Origin: Zygnema cylindricum
Lineage: Eukaryota > Streptophyta > Zygnematophyceae > Zygnematales > Zygnemataceae
Length of the DNA: 64,000 bases
Direction of reading: 5' to 3'
Assembly: GCA_037447655.1 (NCBI GenBank)
Contig: JBBHKE010002273.1
Location: 146,584 to 210,583, forward strand
In this document: positions 43,532 through 54,985 of the stretch, one piece after another
Numbering within the stretch: position 1 is the stretch's first letter
Layout of the letters: the number at the start of each line of letters is the position of its first letter
Notes under the pieces: model-generated
What the model was told of the DNA's origin: nothing
Database searches by the model: none
Seen by the model: only the letters and a program-made list of their open reading frames with translations
Made by a program: the position numbers and the translations under genes

Positions 43532-46285
43532 AAGAAAATTAGACTAGAATATAAGGGGAGTGTTGGAATTCAAGTATTTTCTAGGTCTAGAGATTGCAAA
43601 ATAAAAAGCAAATAGAAGATATTGATAGCCTGCCTCTAACTCCTCACTCAAGTCCCCACACTTGTCGCAGTCACTGAAGACTGGAGGAGGAGTTAGCCAT
43701 GGCTGCCTGTGCTGTCTAGAGAGAGACAGGCAGTAGTTTCATTGGTTTTCCTAAAAAGGAGATTGACGGAGCCAGGATTTGATCCTGGTACCTACCATAC
43801 GTCACTTTCGCAGTAGCCGATTCCTTAACCTAATAGTCTAGGCCATACGATAGTAATATGGGGTATGATAGTTATATAAATAGTTACATTTAGACTAATT
43901 CATTTAACGGGAACTATATACATAATGCATAGAAACAGTTGTGTAAAGTACGAAGTACGGTACGATTACGAAATAAATACCGCGCATTTTGTTTGACATC
44001 GGAAAGAATACCTCGCACCTATTTATGACGGCTACGATTGAAATCCGAATTTCATCGGACGGCCGCGAAGGATGCCGAGATCGCGGAATAGGATTTTGGC
44101 GGTTTGCGATCACCGCCACATCGAATGAAACGTGGCAAAACCACATTAGATTGCGGCAACTCCGGGGATGACGGAAAAGAACTTGGATATGACATGTGTC
44201 GACATTTTGGCCATGTCGTACGATGGTCGTACAAAAAGTACACCGATACCTGTACTTTTCTGTACGACACAGTATTTTAATTGGTGCCGTACATAGTAGG
44301 TAGTCGTGAGTAGGCAGACCGAGACTTAGTAATATTTAGGTACCTCTCTCTCTAAGAGAGCTTGTAACTATAAAGGTCATCTTTGACCAGCCATAACTTA
44401 ATGCTCGGGTGAGCAAATTCACTGATTCTTTTTGCTGCGGACTCAGGGGAGTCTAAGCTACACAAGGGTGTAGTCGGTCAGAGTCTTTGCGTGCCAGGGT
44501 GGCACTTATTCAGTGGGAAAGTCAAAGTGGGGAATATTGTCCAAAACACATATTGAAGCTTTGCATTTTGTGGTGGAACTGAGCACACAGAAGGTCTTCT
44601 CTTCACAGGGGTGAAGGTATATTGGAGTTCTTGTTGTCAAGGGATCATTTATTTGGGTTTATATCAACTTGGAGTCGGCACTATCTAGATTAGCTTCTTT
44701 TGGATCTGCGAATTCTGTGGGCAATGGAGCCCATAGAATTTCAATATATATGTTGTTTTTGATGGGAGTTGAAAGAAAATTAGACTAGAAAATAAGGGGA
44801 GTGTTGGAATTCAAGTATTTTCTAGGTCTAGAGATTGCAAAATAAAAAGCAAATAGAAGATATTGACAGCCTGCCTCTAACTCCTCACTCAAGTCCCCAC
44901 ACTTGTCGCAGTCACTAAAAACTGGAGGAGGAGTTAGCCATGGCTGCCTGTGCTGTCTAGAGAGAGACAGGCAGTAGTTTCATTGGTTTTTCTAAAAGGG
45001 AGATTGACGGAGCCAGGATTTGATCCTGGTACCTACCATACGTCAATTTCGCAGTAGCCGATTCCTTAACCTAATAGTCTAGGCCATACGATAGTAATAT
45101 GGGGTATGATAGTTATATAAATAGTTACATTTAGACTAATTCATTTAACAAGAACTATATACATAATGCATAGAAACAGTTGTGTAAAGTACGAAGTACG
45201 GTACGATTACGAAATAAATACCGCGCATTTTGTTTGACATCGGAAAGAATACCTCGCACGTATTTATGACGGCTACGATTGAAATCCGAATTTCATCGGA
45301 CGGCCGCGAAGGATGCCGAGATCGCGGAATAGGATTTTGGCGGTTTGCGATCACCGCCATATCGAATGACACGTGGCAAAACCACATTAGATTGCGGCCA
45401 CTCCGGGGATGACGGAAACGAACTCGGATATGACATGTGTCGACATTTTGGCCATGTCGTATGATGGTCGTACAAAAAGTACACCGATACCTGTACTTTT
45501 CTGTACGACACAGTATTTTAATTGGTGCCGTACTTCAGTAGATAGATTTTAAGAGGGAGATAGGACTTAGAAAAAATTGGTAGATAGGACCCTCTTTGTG
45601 AGAGAGCTTCTGTACAAAAGGTCATCTTTGACCATTCATAACAATCAATTTACTTGACCATTTTCAGTGATTCTTTTTGTTGCAGGCTCAGGGGAGTCCA
45701 GACTACACAGGGATGTAGTCGGTCAGAGTTTTTGCCTACCAGGGTGGCTGCATTTCTAAGGGAAAGTCAAAGTGGGTGAATGTGTCCAAAACTCATATTC
45801 TAACTTTGCATTCTGTGGTGAAACTGAGCACACACAAAGTCTTATTTCACAAGGGTGAAGCTCTAATGGGTTTGTGATTGTCAACGGGACAGCTATTTGG
45901 GTTTATATCAACTTGGAGTCGGCACTATCTAGATAAGCTTCTTTTGGATCTGCCTACTTTGAGGGCCAATGGAGGTCTCAGAGTTTTAGTCCTCTCTCTC
46001 TTTGAGAGTTTGTATAAATTGGCATCTTTGCCAACCTATAACTAATCGCCTGGTTGGGCGTTTTCAGTGATTTTTTTTTGTACGGACTCAAAGGAGTCCA
46101 TTCTGCATAAGAGTGCAGTCAATCTTATGGACTTGGGCAGCAGTGGTTGCCATTGGAAGTGGGTTAGTTAACAACTATCTAGAGGCTTCATGAATTATGT
46201 AGTCCAATGGAGGTCACAGAATTCAAAGGTCCATGCTTGACGGATAAGGGAGTCAACAAGGACATTCTTTTCTTCGAGTTTTGGG

Positions 46286-47270
46286 TTGAGATCAATGGCG
46301 GTTACGAAGGCATTGCCGGGAAGAGGACGGAAGGAAGCCGCTTCTGTCACCATAATACATGAAGAGTTTCTCGAGGATTTTGAACGGTTTAAGAAAGCGG
46401 GTATGAAGATGTCCACCTCAATTCTTGGGGACATCGCACGACACATAATAAAACGAACGAGAGAAGAGTAAGGCCTGGAATGGTTTAATAATGATGGGTC
46501 CGAAATTCATCCAATAATTAATAAATGGTGGGTGCAAAGGTGTCAAGAAAAGCAGAACATCGTGGTGCGTGCACAAAATGGGATACTTCAATGTAGTCCC
46601 GAGAAAGAGGACTACATTGAGCAAACCGTTACCTTCCACATGGGCGTACTAAAAAGAGGGTTTGAATACAGTAAGGAAGTTTTTATGATAATGCGTGTTT
46701 TATTTTTATTGAGTTTTATTTTGGTGTTATTTCCTACTTAAAGACATATACTAATAAAATATTTATATTTTTCCCTTTGGTTTGTTGTCGCATGAATACC
46801 ACGAATCTTCAACGAAGATCGCGTGGAAAACATGGATGAAACTCACGTGATTGTGAACACCGATAATAGGAAGACATTGGGGTTTCGCGGGGATTATGTG
46901 GTGAAATACGCCGACGTCGCCGGAGGAGGTGAATCCATGACTCTTATGGTCCGAAAAATTGGTTCGACCCGGTAAAGCATTGTTTTGAAATTGGCAAGGG
47001 ACTTCATCCACGAAGTAAATGCGACGAGGGAAAAAAACAGGATGAGTTATGCGGGAAAAGCCATGATTCAATGTGGCTTGTCCTAACGCGACGAACGGTG
47101 TGAAGAAGATATGCTCACACAGGAATTGCAAGGGATAATCGCCAAACACCTCAACCAGTTCGAAGGCGAAGTAGTGGAACCACCTTGCCCAAGGGCAAGA
47201 GAATTCCTCCAAATATTGAAGAAGCCGACAGTCAACAAGACAGCGTTTTCACCGAGGGTGTGATGAGCGG
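46286..47270 (+). pseudogene. DDE_1/pogo-type transposase remnant
   Basis: Frame 46286-46670 encodes SVTIIHEEFLEDFERFKKAG and MSTSILGDIARHIIKRTREE, an in-frame TAA (46469), then GLEWFNNDGSEIHPIINKWW and CSPEKEDYIEQTVTFHMGVL. A donor near 46671 and an acceptor-like region near 46795 would join it to a frame with VENMDETHVIVNTDNRKTLG and GDYVVKYADVAGGGESMTLM. The NMDET box is the usual first catalytic Asp of DDE_1 transposases. Downstream frames are shifted, and the rest of the catalytic domain, with the second Asp and the third acidic residue, is absent. The N-terminal part resembles the DNA-binding region of the same family. Terminal repeats were not identified. Confidence 0.65.
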
Positions 47271-47289
47271 CAACAAGTTTTGAAGACTT

Positions 47290-50240
47290 TAATTAATTAC
47301 GTAGTATGTTTTTTGTTTAAATTGTAGTTTGGAAATGGTCGTTTAGTTATAGAGTAGGAATGGTAGTGGTAATCATGGCATCGTAATATAGGCAGTTCTT
47401 AGAGATAAATGGCTATCCACTTCACAAGACAAACCAGATATTATATGTGTGTATGATTTTATATTGGATAATACAATGATGTTTTATAAAAAGCTGACAT
47501 GTTTTTTACAATGTGGAATTGGTTGCATTTAAATTGTATTCATGTGTTGTCATGTGTTTATTGTAAGATGTTGTTAATGTGTCATATGGAAAAAGAGTGT
47601 GCGTGTAGTCGCGATTGTGTGTCTTTGCAACATTGTGTACGACAAACTAACAAGCGATGAGAACGATTCGTCGCAGGTGAGTCATCCATTGACGAAGTTG
47701 AATCGTTGTAATTTTGCCAAAGAGCCTCTGCAAAATATTGAAAATTGTCCTTCTTAGCTGCGAGCATGCCTCGTCGATGAACTGAAATCCAAGGGTAAAA
47801 ATGTTTCGTCGCTAAACTCAACAGAGGAGAGTCTGCCTAATTGGTTTGCTGCCAATGTGACGACGACTTTGACTCATCGCATGGACTTACAACAGTGAGG
47901 TTTGTTCATCGTTGGTCCATGAGGAGCGAGTTTGCATAATAGATGGGTAAGTTTACGCTTATCAAGTAAGACGAGCGTTTTTTTTTGTGCAACAAATTAG
48001 CATTTTGACCAAGGACAAAACATAAAAAATGCAACGAATAAAAAACCACATTATTATATATTATTAAAGCACCTTACTACTAAGGTTAGCGGTGAGCAGT
48101 ACGATAAACGAAGACATATTGTCAGCATATACAGAAGATACACAAAGGGGAAGTTGCCGATCACATTATATATAATTCAATACGAAAGTCATTGGAACAA
48201 AACATGAAACAAATGGAAAAAAAAACTAAATAAATAAAATAAATAGCATAAGGTGACACAAATAAAGAGATTTATAAGCACAATGAAATTTAAGATAAAA
48301 CAATTGTATATTGCACAGTGATATCCTTTACAACGTTATACTAAACAAAATATTTGTCGAAACCATTTAATCTACATTATGCTACAAAGCCATGTATTTT
48401 ACGGTATTATTAAGGATTGCGTCTATAGAATGGAAACCCCCCACTAAAAAAAAAAAAAAACCCTTGGCAATACTATACACACTATCTAAGTGGTAATGAT
48501 CCATCACGGTGAAGAGAGGTCCCACCAAAGTTCTTCACGGTTTGCTCCAAACGCTGTCTTCCACTCCAACACCTCGAAGAGGAGCCTAACTTCTTCCTAA
48601 AGATCATATGTTGTCGTGGGGTGCGGATTAATACAACGACCATCGGATGGGTTTCACCGAATGAAAAATTTGAATGGCGATTATAATATAAGATACAAAA
48701 GATAGACAGAGGGAAAAGAAACAACAAGGGGTACATGAGTACGATAATAGGGGTAAAGGGGAAAGAGAGAGTGGGAAGACGAGAACGAGAGAGAGGAGTA
48801 TGGAAAGGGAACGGGACAAAATGAGAAAAATAGAGAGACAGAGATTGGAAAGGAGTTAGTGAGGGAGATTAGTAGGGATAGGGTATGGAACAGAATAAGG
48901 GAGAGAGAGAGAGCATGGGAAGAATAGGGGGACATAGAATATAAGAAAAAAGGTACGGAACACATCAGTGGGAGAGGGAGAAAACGGAAGAAAAGAGTGA
49001 TAGAGGGTAGTCGGGAAAGGATATGGGACAAAATGAATGAGACAGGGAAAATGGAAAGAAGAGAGTGACAGGCAATAATAGGTAAATGGTACGGAACAAG
49101 ACGAGAGAAAGGGAGAAATTGGGAAGAAGATAGTGAGAGAGAGAGAGTAGAAAAAGGGGACGAGAAAAAATATAAAAGATTGACAACGCGAAGAGGGAGA
49201 GGGAGTGAGTAAGGGAGAAGGATATAGAGGGAAAGAGAATGAGAGAGGATTGAAAAAATTGATACAGCCGCACACTTACCCATGCTATTGTTCGCATATC
49301 GTAGAAGATGACGCGCCCTTCTCTGTTGTATCGCCATGTTATCGCCAACCCTAATACTGTTGTAAACCCTAAAATAATCCATGGCGTATTAGATGTCGTT
49401 TTATTTCAAGAGGCGGCAAAACGACGCATCTTCCTCAAAAAATGGAAATATTTTGTGAAAATGGCCCCGCAATATTCGCACGTCACCCACCGGTCTACTA
49501 GGATGTGGATGGGATTGGTCAGAAAAGGAATCATTTTTTTTGTGTTTTGTCCGCAATCGCCATTATTTTATTGTCTTTTCATGTTTTCAAGGCGCCGCGT
49601 TTTTTCCATCCTAAATTGTGTAAATTTACTCTACTATGTACACATTGTGACACTAATTTGTTGCAATTTTGTGTATCACACCCCATTTTAGAGTCAAACT
49701 TAACTCTAATCTTAGTCTATTCCGTTTACAGGTCCGGTATTACCGTTATGTTTCCATTCGCCCGTGTAATAGTGTACATGTGTACTCTATTAAGTTAGAC
49801 AGACCTCAAATACAGTTCAAACGGTAACGTAATAGAATTAACTTTTCACAACTATACAACATAGGTAATCATGCGATAGTACGAATTCGTAACATACCCA
49901 ATTATTCACATATGCACATGTTATCCGTTCACATTATCACACACAAAGACGTACGTCTGAATGTATGCGAACGTCTACGTTGCAAAGTCGACTCCACGTT
50001 TATTCTCAGCGCAGTTTTGTATGTGACCGACCTATCTTCATTACAAATTCCGTACGATTTCGGTCACGAAGTATAGAGATGTTCGAACAGCGACCTTCCG
50101 TACATCACACTATTCATGGAATATGTACGGTAACACCATTGACGCTAATTAACAAGAACCTTAATTAACGTCACGGAAAAAATAGAATCAGTCATTCTAT
50201 TTCGTGTATCAATGTCAAAATTTTGGGGCGCCGATATTGA
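47290..50240. other. Non-coding stretch without a recognised gene
   Basis: AT-rich sequence, then a purine-rich block at 48700-49260, then sequence with scattered CGTAC words. A minus-strand frame at 47582-47821 has no known motif. Other frames follow the purine repeat and are artefacts. Confidence 0.5.
48700..49260 (+). repeat. GA-rich low-complexity tract, about 560 bp
   Basis: Almost all purine on the + strand (GAGAGAG, GGGAAAGAGA). It produces long Ser/Leu/Phe-rich minus-strand open frames that are not genes. Confidence 0.85.
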
Positions 50241-50276
50241 GTACATAAGTCTAATAACGATTCACGCTGTACTGTA

Positions 50277-50818
50277 CACTGCGGATCGTTATTAGTGTCA
50301 ATATGTCTAATTTGGGTTCTTTAAATTTTGTTTTTTTTTCAAATAGGATAGATGATTCTAATTTTTCATTGACGTTAATTAAGGTACTGTTCAAAATAGC
50401 GTAAAGCCTGAAGGTACAATAAAATCTAAATAGCGTGGCGTACATTCGATGTCAGACCGTACTTAAATGTACCTTTTCAAGTGAAAATTTACAAAAAATG
50501 ATTTAAATCAGATGTGCATGCATAAAAATGTGTGCTAAAAAAAACGGGATTAGTAGGACACGTAAATTAGTATGGCATGTACGGATATTTTAAATTCGCG
50601 ACGGCGTACGATTTCTTAGATTTTGTACGGATACATATATTAATGTATATAATCGTACGGCGAATATTCCATTTTTTATGTTCCCAATTTAGCATTGACG
50701 CCAAAATTAGAATACACCTTTTTTTTGAAAAAAAATAAATTCTTAATTAGCATCAAGTACGGTAAATTTTCTTCAACACTATTTTAACTTTGACAATAAT
50801 AACGATTCCGGTTTGCTG
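50277..50818. mobile_element. TA-flanked MITE, copy 1
   Basis: Left TIR CACTGCGGATCGTTATTAGT. The right TIR reads CAGCAAACCGGAATCGTTAT on the other strand, so the ends are diverged but related. Flanked by TA (50275-50276 and 50819-50820). The internal sequence (GTCAGACCGTAC, TGTACGGATACATATATTAATG) is shared with copies 2 and 3. Mariner/Stowaway-like by TSD. Confidence 0.65.
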
Positions 50819-50820
50819 TA

Positions 50821-52046
50821 CACTGCCAATCGCTATTATAGTAAATAACGCTAATTCGGTGCCCTTAAAAAAAAAAAGTATGAAATACAATCCATAAGGG
50901 TGAAGTTCCATGAAATGAAAAGTGAGGTTGTTTACAGAAATTCTGACCTCTCCTTACTACGTTGTACGTCTTATTTTGATTTTATGTGGAAAATAACATT
51001 ACAGAGAATCTTATTGATATTCTCCAAAAGTCTGGGAGTTAAGAGTGACCGTAGGATATTTTTTCGCGAAGCATTCGTTTCAAAAGTTTCTGTAATTGGT
51101 GATGTACCTCGCAAGGTACGTCACCAATTACAGAAAAAATTGAGCCGCGACACGTTGGATAATGAGCATACGTGTTAAGATGGCAACCAATGGAAATCAA
51201 AAAATTTCGCACACGATATACGCATTCAAAAATCCAACAAAAAATACAAACGAAATCTCGTAACGCACTTTTGTCACGCTATTTTTGTTGTCGCCCATTT
51301 GTCACACTATTTTTGGCAGCGCTACTTCGTCACGCGTAAAAACAGGAACCCTAAAAAAAATTGAGGTGGTATTTGACAAGGCATATGCAAAGAGTACAAA
51401 CTTGTGTTGAACGATGACATGATTACACACGTACATGGTATGCAAATGAATATTTTTGGTCGGTGTAAAAATCATTGACGATTGTCAATATGAAATCTAT
51501 AGCTAAGTGGCACCACTCTTTTGTTACCACGTGGATTATAGACTCTCCGCATTGGAATTTCGTTCAAATTGTAGCATTCTGTAATGTTGGCCGTACAATT
51601 ACAGAATGTCGTAATGGAACTTCACCCTAATTCTATTTTTTTCTTACGCCTTTTAGGGTTGTTTTTTTAATTAGCGTTAATAGCGGAAGTACACCGCAAT
51701 GTTTATAGTGTGGTATACGGACAGTTTTTTCCGTACCAAAATGTACTTTTTGAAATATAAATGTACAAAAAGTCATTAAATGTAATTGTGCACACATGTG
51801 AATGTGCACTGGGAAAAGAGACACAAACTCGAATATTCAGATTTCGGCGTACGAATTGTCAGATTTTGTACCATTACATATATTGATGTGGACATTAATA
51901 CGGCGGGCATTTATTTTTCGGAAAAACCCAAATTAGAGTTAGTGATTAATTAGTACATATGTTTTTTTTTTTTTTTTTCCAATTAGCGTTGATAACACTA
52001 ATTTTTTTTTCTATTTATTCCTTTACTCTAATAGCGATTGGCGGTG
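50821..52046. mobile_element. TA-flanked MITE, copy 2, carrying a Harbinger-like insertion
   Basis: Left TIR CACTGCCAATCGCTATTATA, right TIR (opposite strand) CACCGCCAATCGCTATTAGA, TA on both sides (50819-50820 and 52047-52048). Removing 50898-51627 plus one TAA restores a sequence of about 490 bp collinear with copy 3, including TTCTATTTTTTTCTT and TTTAGGGTT. Confidence 0.8.
50898..51627. mobile_element. PIF/Harbinger-like element, 730 bp, TSD TAA
   Basis: Terminal inverted repeats GGGTGAAGTTCCAT at both ends, flanked by TAA (50895-50897 and 51628-51630). It lies inside MITE copy 2. The 3-bp TWA duplication is typical of PIF/Harbinger and Tourist elements. It contains a near-perfect 22-bp hairpin at 51093-51138 and a second inverted repeat (ATTCTGTAAT and ATTACAGAAT) near its right end. 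It has no transposase. Confidence 0.85.
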
Positions 52047-52675
52047 TACTGCACTCTCGAGCGCGGACATTTACGAAATTTCCACGTGGCATAATTTTAT
52101 TGTACCACGGTTCAATGTGCGTAAACAACCGGAAACGGTGCGATTCTTGAACCATAAATGCGTGTATTGTACGGGAAAACCGCTGATACTGTACTGTAGC
52201 CTTTCCAATAATTTTCGCACGTTTCAAGTGACGTTTTCTACTTTGTCGTTTTTGCCACCTCTATCGACATACTGATCTAACTGTACTGCTCGCGCGTGGA
52301 TTTTGTGTGGCCGCAGTCGACCGCAAGTCTTGGAACCGCTTTTTTAGGGTTTTGGCTGTCCGTACATTGAGTGCAGAATAATAATGCTGAATATCGAGCG
52401 GGTACAGCCAAATCGGTATTCACTTTGATACAGAGGTCGCAAAAGTCAAAATTTTACATAACCGAAACCGACCGTTTTTTTTTTCTCAAAATCTGAGTAA
52501 CCGACGCCCGACCGGGTTATGTCACGCTCCAAAATTGTTAACCGTTAACCGACCGGCGTTTACGAAAATAAAAGTTAACCGAAACTCGATTTCTCGCGAC
52601 TAACTGTGCCCGCCCGTAACCGAAAAAGTACAAAATTAACTAATGTACGACGTATGAATAAGCCTAAAATTACTA

Positions 52676-53412
52676 TTTGTCGCTTTCCCTTAGATTTGCG
52701 AAATGAATAGTGTTTACTAACGTGTCAGATTTGCGACGCTTTGTCGCGTTCTCTAAGATTAGCGAAATGAATAGTGTACTACACCGCCAATCGTTATTAG
52801 CGTTGTGTACGCTAATTCCGTCCCGCTTTTTTTTATTATTATTCTCCATTAGTGTAGTTCATTCTATTTTTTTCTTTATTCTATTTAGGGTTATTTTCAG
52901 CACGTTGTCTCTTAAATAGAGTGGTGTACGGTCATTGTCAGACCGTACACACATGTATCTTTTTAAGTTAAAAAGTACAATAAATTAGTTTTAGTAACCA
53001 CGGACGCATGAGAATGTGCGTTCTAAAAAGGAAAAAAAACCAGGTCGTAAAAAAAATCCCGCTCGCACATATTCGTCCGACAGCCGCGTTTCGACCGTGT
53101 GAATGTACGATTTGTGTACGATTTGTCAGATTTTGTACGAAGACCTATATTAGTGTAAGCATGTTTGCGACCGACATTTTTTTTTCAAAGTTCCAAATTA
53201 CCATAACCAAACAATTAGAATGAATGCTTTTTTCCAAAATTTTCAAATTCTTAAATAGCGTACACCACGGTAATTATTTTTATACGCTAAAAAAACTTAC
53301 ACGCTAATAACGATTGGCGGTGTACCGTGTCAGATTTGCGACGCTTTGTCGCGTTCCCTAAGATTTGCGAAATGAATGGTGTTACTACCGTGTCAGATTT
53401 GCGACGCTAATC
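52676..53412 (+). repeat. Tandem repeat (about 64 bp unit) interrupted by MITE copy 3
   Basis: The unit containing GTGTCAGATTTGCGACGC and TTTGTCGCGTT, then GCGAAATGAATAGTGT, occurs twice before the MITE and about one and a half times after it. Joining the two sides at the TA restores the repeat phase. Confidence 0.8.
52782..53322. mobile_element. TA-flanked MITE, copy 3, with perfect TIRs
   Basis: 541 bp. The TIR CACCGCCAATCGTTATTAGC(GT) is identical at both ends, flanked by TA at 52780-52781 and 53323-53324. The best-preserved copy of the family. It lies inside the hAT-like element. Confidence 0.9.
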
Positions 53413-53673
53413 ATGATGTGACGTACTTCCAAGATACCAAAGAGTACAAAGTACAATAATGTTGGATTGTATGGACAGTACAATTTTTTCATCTTTTTTG
53501 GTTTTTTGGTTGACCGACCGTAACTGACCGTTTTTTTTTTTCTGGTGAATCAACCGACCGCAACCGCCCGGCCCTCAAAATTTGACAACCGAATCCATTC
53601 CGGATCCGGCGCGGGCGGTCGGTTAACGGTCGGTCACGGTTTCGGTTGACCGTTTGCGACCTCTGCTTTGATA

Positions 53674-54320
53674 ACCAATCTATCGACACTATATCCTAGA
53701 CGATCAATAATCGCACTGTATTCATATCAATATCGTGTATCAACAATTGGAACATGTAATTTCGTACGATGTTTTTCTTTCGTAATTCTCTGCATTAAAT
53801 TCTGGTGCTGTACATATCATACATCTAAAATACCTTAATAAAAATAACAATTCCGGTCGATTATTGTAAACCATCGCGATTTCGGTATCGTATTAATTAT
53901 CACAGTTGAAAATTTCGATACTACGATATAGGGTATCGATGCGAAACACTATAGTACAGTACAAAATATGTACGAAAAGTACGGTAAAAAGTCAATACGG
54001 CAAATAATAATTTGCGGTCCTGCCAACAGTGCTTCATGTCGGTCCCTCGAATGCGGTCGACAATCGGCGAAACGTGATTGGTCCCACCAGATTCAGTAAA
54101 GTTCTGTACGGATTTTTCAAATCGGCTATAAAACCTTCCTAGGTCTCCCTCTAAAACGACATACGGCTTATATGGCAACCAATCCCGAAAGGTTCCGAAA
54201 ATTCAAAGTACCGTAGAGTATATAGTATAGTATATAGTATAAAATATAGTATCAAATTTGCTATATAGTTAGAAAAGGTTCGCAAAAAGTGAAACATATT
54301 TTCGTGTGTTTTGACAAGAC
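53674..54320. other. Upstream region of expansin-like gene 2
   Basis: Contains CGATATAGGGTATCGAT-like words, similar to the inside of the hAT element at 9.6 kb, then the TATA-rich stretch just before the gene. No other gene is seen. Confidence 0.45.
54213..54270 (+). promoter_or_regulatory. TATA-rich stretch upstream of expansin-like gene 2
   Basis: Repeated TATAGTATA words 50-110 bp before the ATG at 54321. The position fits a core promoter, but it is also a simple repeat, so this is only suggestive. Confidence 0.35.
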
Positions 54321-54947
54321 ATGGAGCACTCTTTCTCTCTCATCGCCATGTGGCCTCTCGTAATGCTTCTCCTGTTGCCACGTGTCGAATCAGCTCCATT
54401 TTATGACAACAAGTGGAGGAATGCTACTGCCACGTGGTACCCGGGGAGACCAGGAGAGGGAAATCCTGACGGTGAGAATTTGAGCCTTCAAAAGTGTGAC
54501 ATGGGTAGACGCATTTGACACTAGATTTGGTAGACAGTTTTGACATTTAGCTGCAAAATGTGTGACATTGGTAGAAAATTGAAAATCTAGTTGCATAATG
54601 TGTGACATTGGTAGACATATTAGACATTTTCCGCTAAAATGTGTGACATTGGTAGATGAACTTGAAAATTAGGATTATCTTCACATTTGCGAACGTTGAT
54701 GGAAATCCAAATAGATTAATCGCTATTGAATAATATAAGAAATCGGACACATTATTTAGTGTTTCATCACTTAGGATGTTTGATAAGATGTCCCCAATTG
54801 CCAAGAAAAAAAAATTAATAATAATAATAAAATAAAAAATAAAAAATGGGAAAGATAAAAGAATGAATTATCAAAAAATACCTTTAAAATTTCTTCACTT
54901 TTACTTAAAAAGTGAAAAGAAAATAAAAGAAACAGTCTGAGAGCACC

Positions 54948-54985
<38 letters not shown>

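Larger units (their letters stand above)
40498..45988 (+). mobile_element. Element C: gag-only copia-type element with three LTRs
   Basis: LTR1 40498-41685, LTR2 43561-44743, LTR3 44802-45988, each about 1.18 kb and starting TGTTGGAATTCAAG. The 5-bp target duplication is GTCCT (40493-40497 and 45989-45993). PBS GGTTATGGGCCCACC lies at 41686-41700 and polypurine tract ATAAGGGGAG before LTR2 and LTR3. Between LTR2 and LTR3 lie 58 bp identical but for one base to the internal 3' end (43503-43560). LTR2 differs from the other two in the region about 44290-44430, suggesting recombination with another family. Internal DNA (1.9 kb) codes only for gag and an unknown tail, with no protease, integrase or RT. 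Confidence 0.92.
40448..46224 (+). repeat. Older B-type LTR remnant split by element C
   Basis: Left piece 40448-40497 (GGAACTAGGACTTAGAAAAAT, then GGTAGTCCT). Right piece 45989-46224 (TTTGTATAAATTGGCATC TATA region through the LTR end ACAGAATTCA at 46224). Together they resemble the LTRs at 12912 and 13396. The conserved ATGGAG at the LTR end is present at 46204. Confidence 0.75.
52431..53665. mobile_element. hAT-like element, 1235 bp, perfect 8-bp TSD
   Basis: Terminal inverted repeats CAGAGGTCGCAAA, flanked by CTTTGATA at 52423-52430 and 53666-53673. Subterminal zones are rich in ACCGACCG and CGGTCGGT words on both sides, as in many hAT elements with repeated transposase-binding motifs. 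It contains a tandem repeat and MITE copy 3. It has no coding capacity. Confidence 0.9.

Noticed and set aside
48482-49382. Minus-strand open frames of up to 233 codons, Ser/Leu/Phe-rich
   Set aside because: They follow a GA-rich low-complexity tract, which removes stops in all polypyrimidine frames; no conserved motif.
50900-51178. 92-codon plus-strand frame as a gene
   Set aside because: Lies inside a non-autonomous Harbinger-like element, overlaps its terminal repeat and hairpin, and shows no domain.
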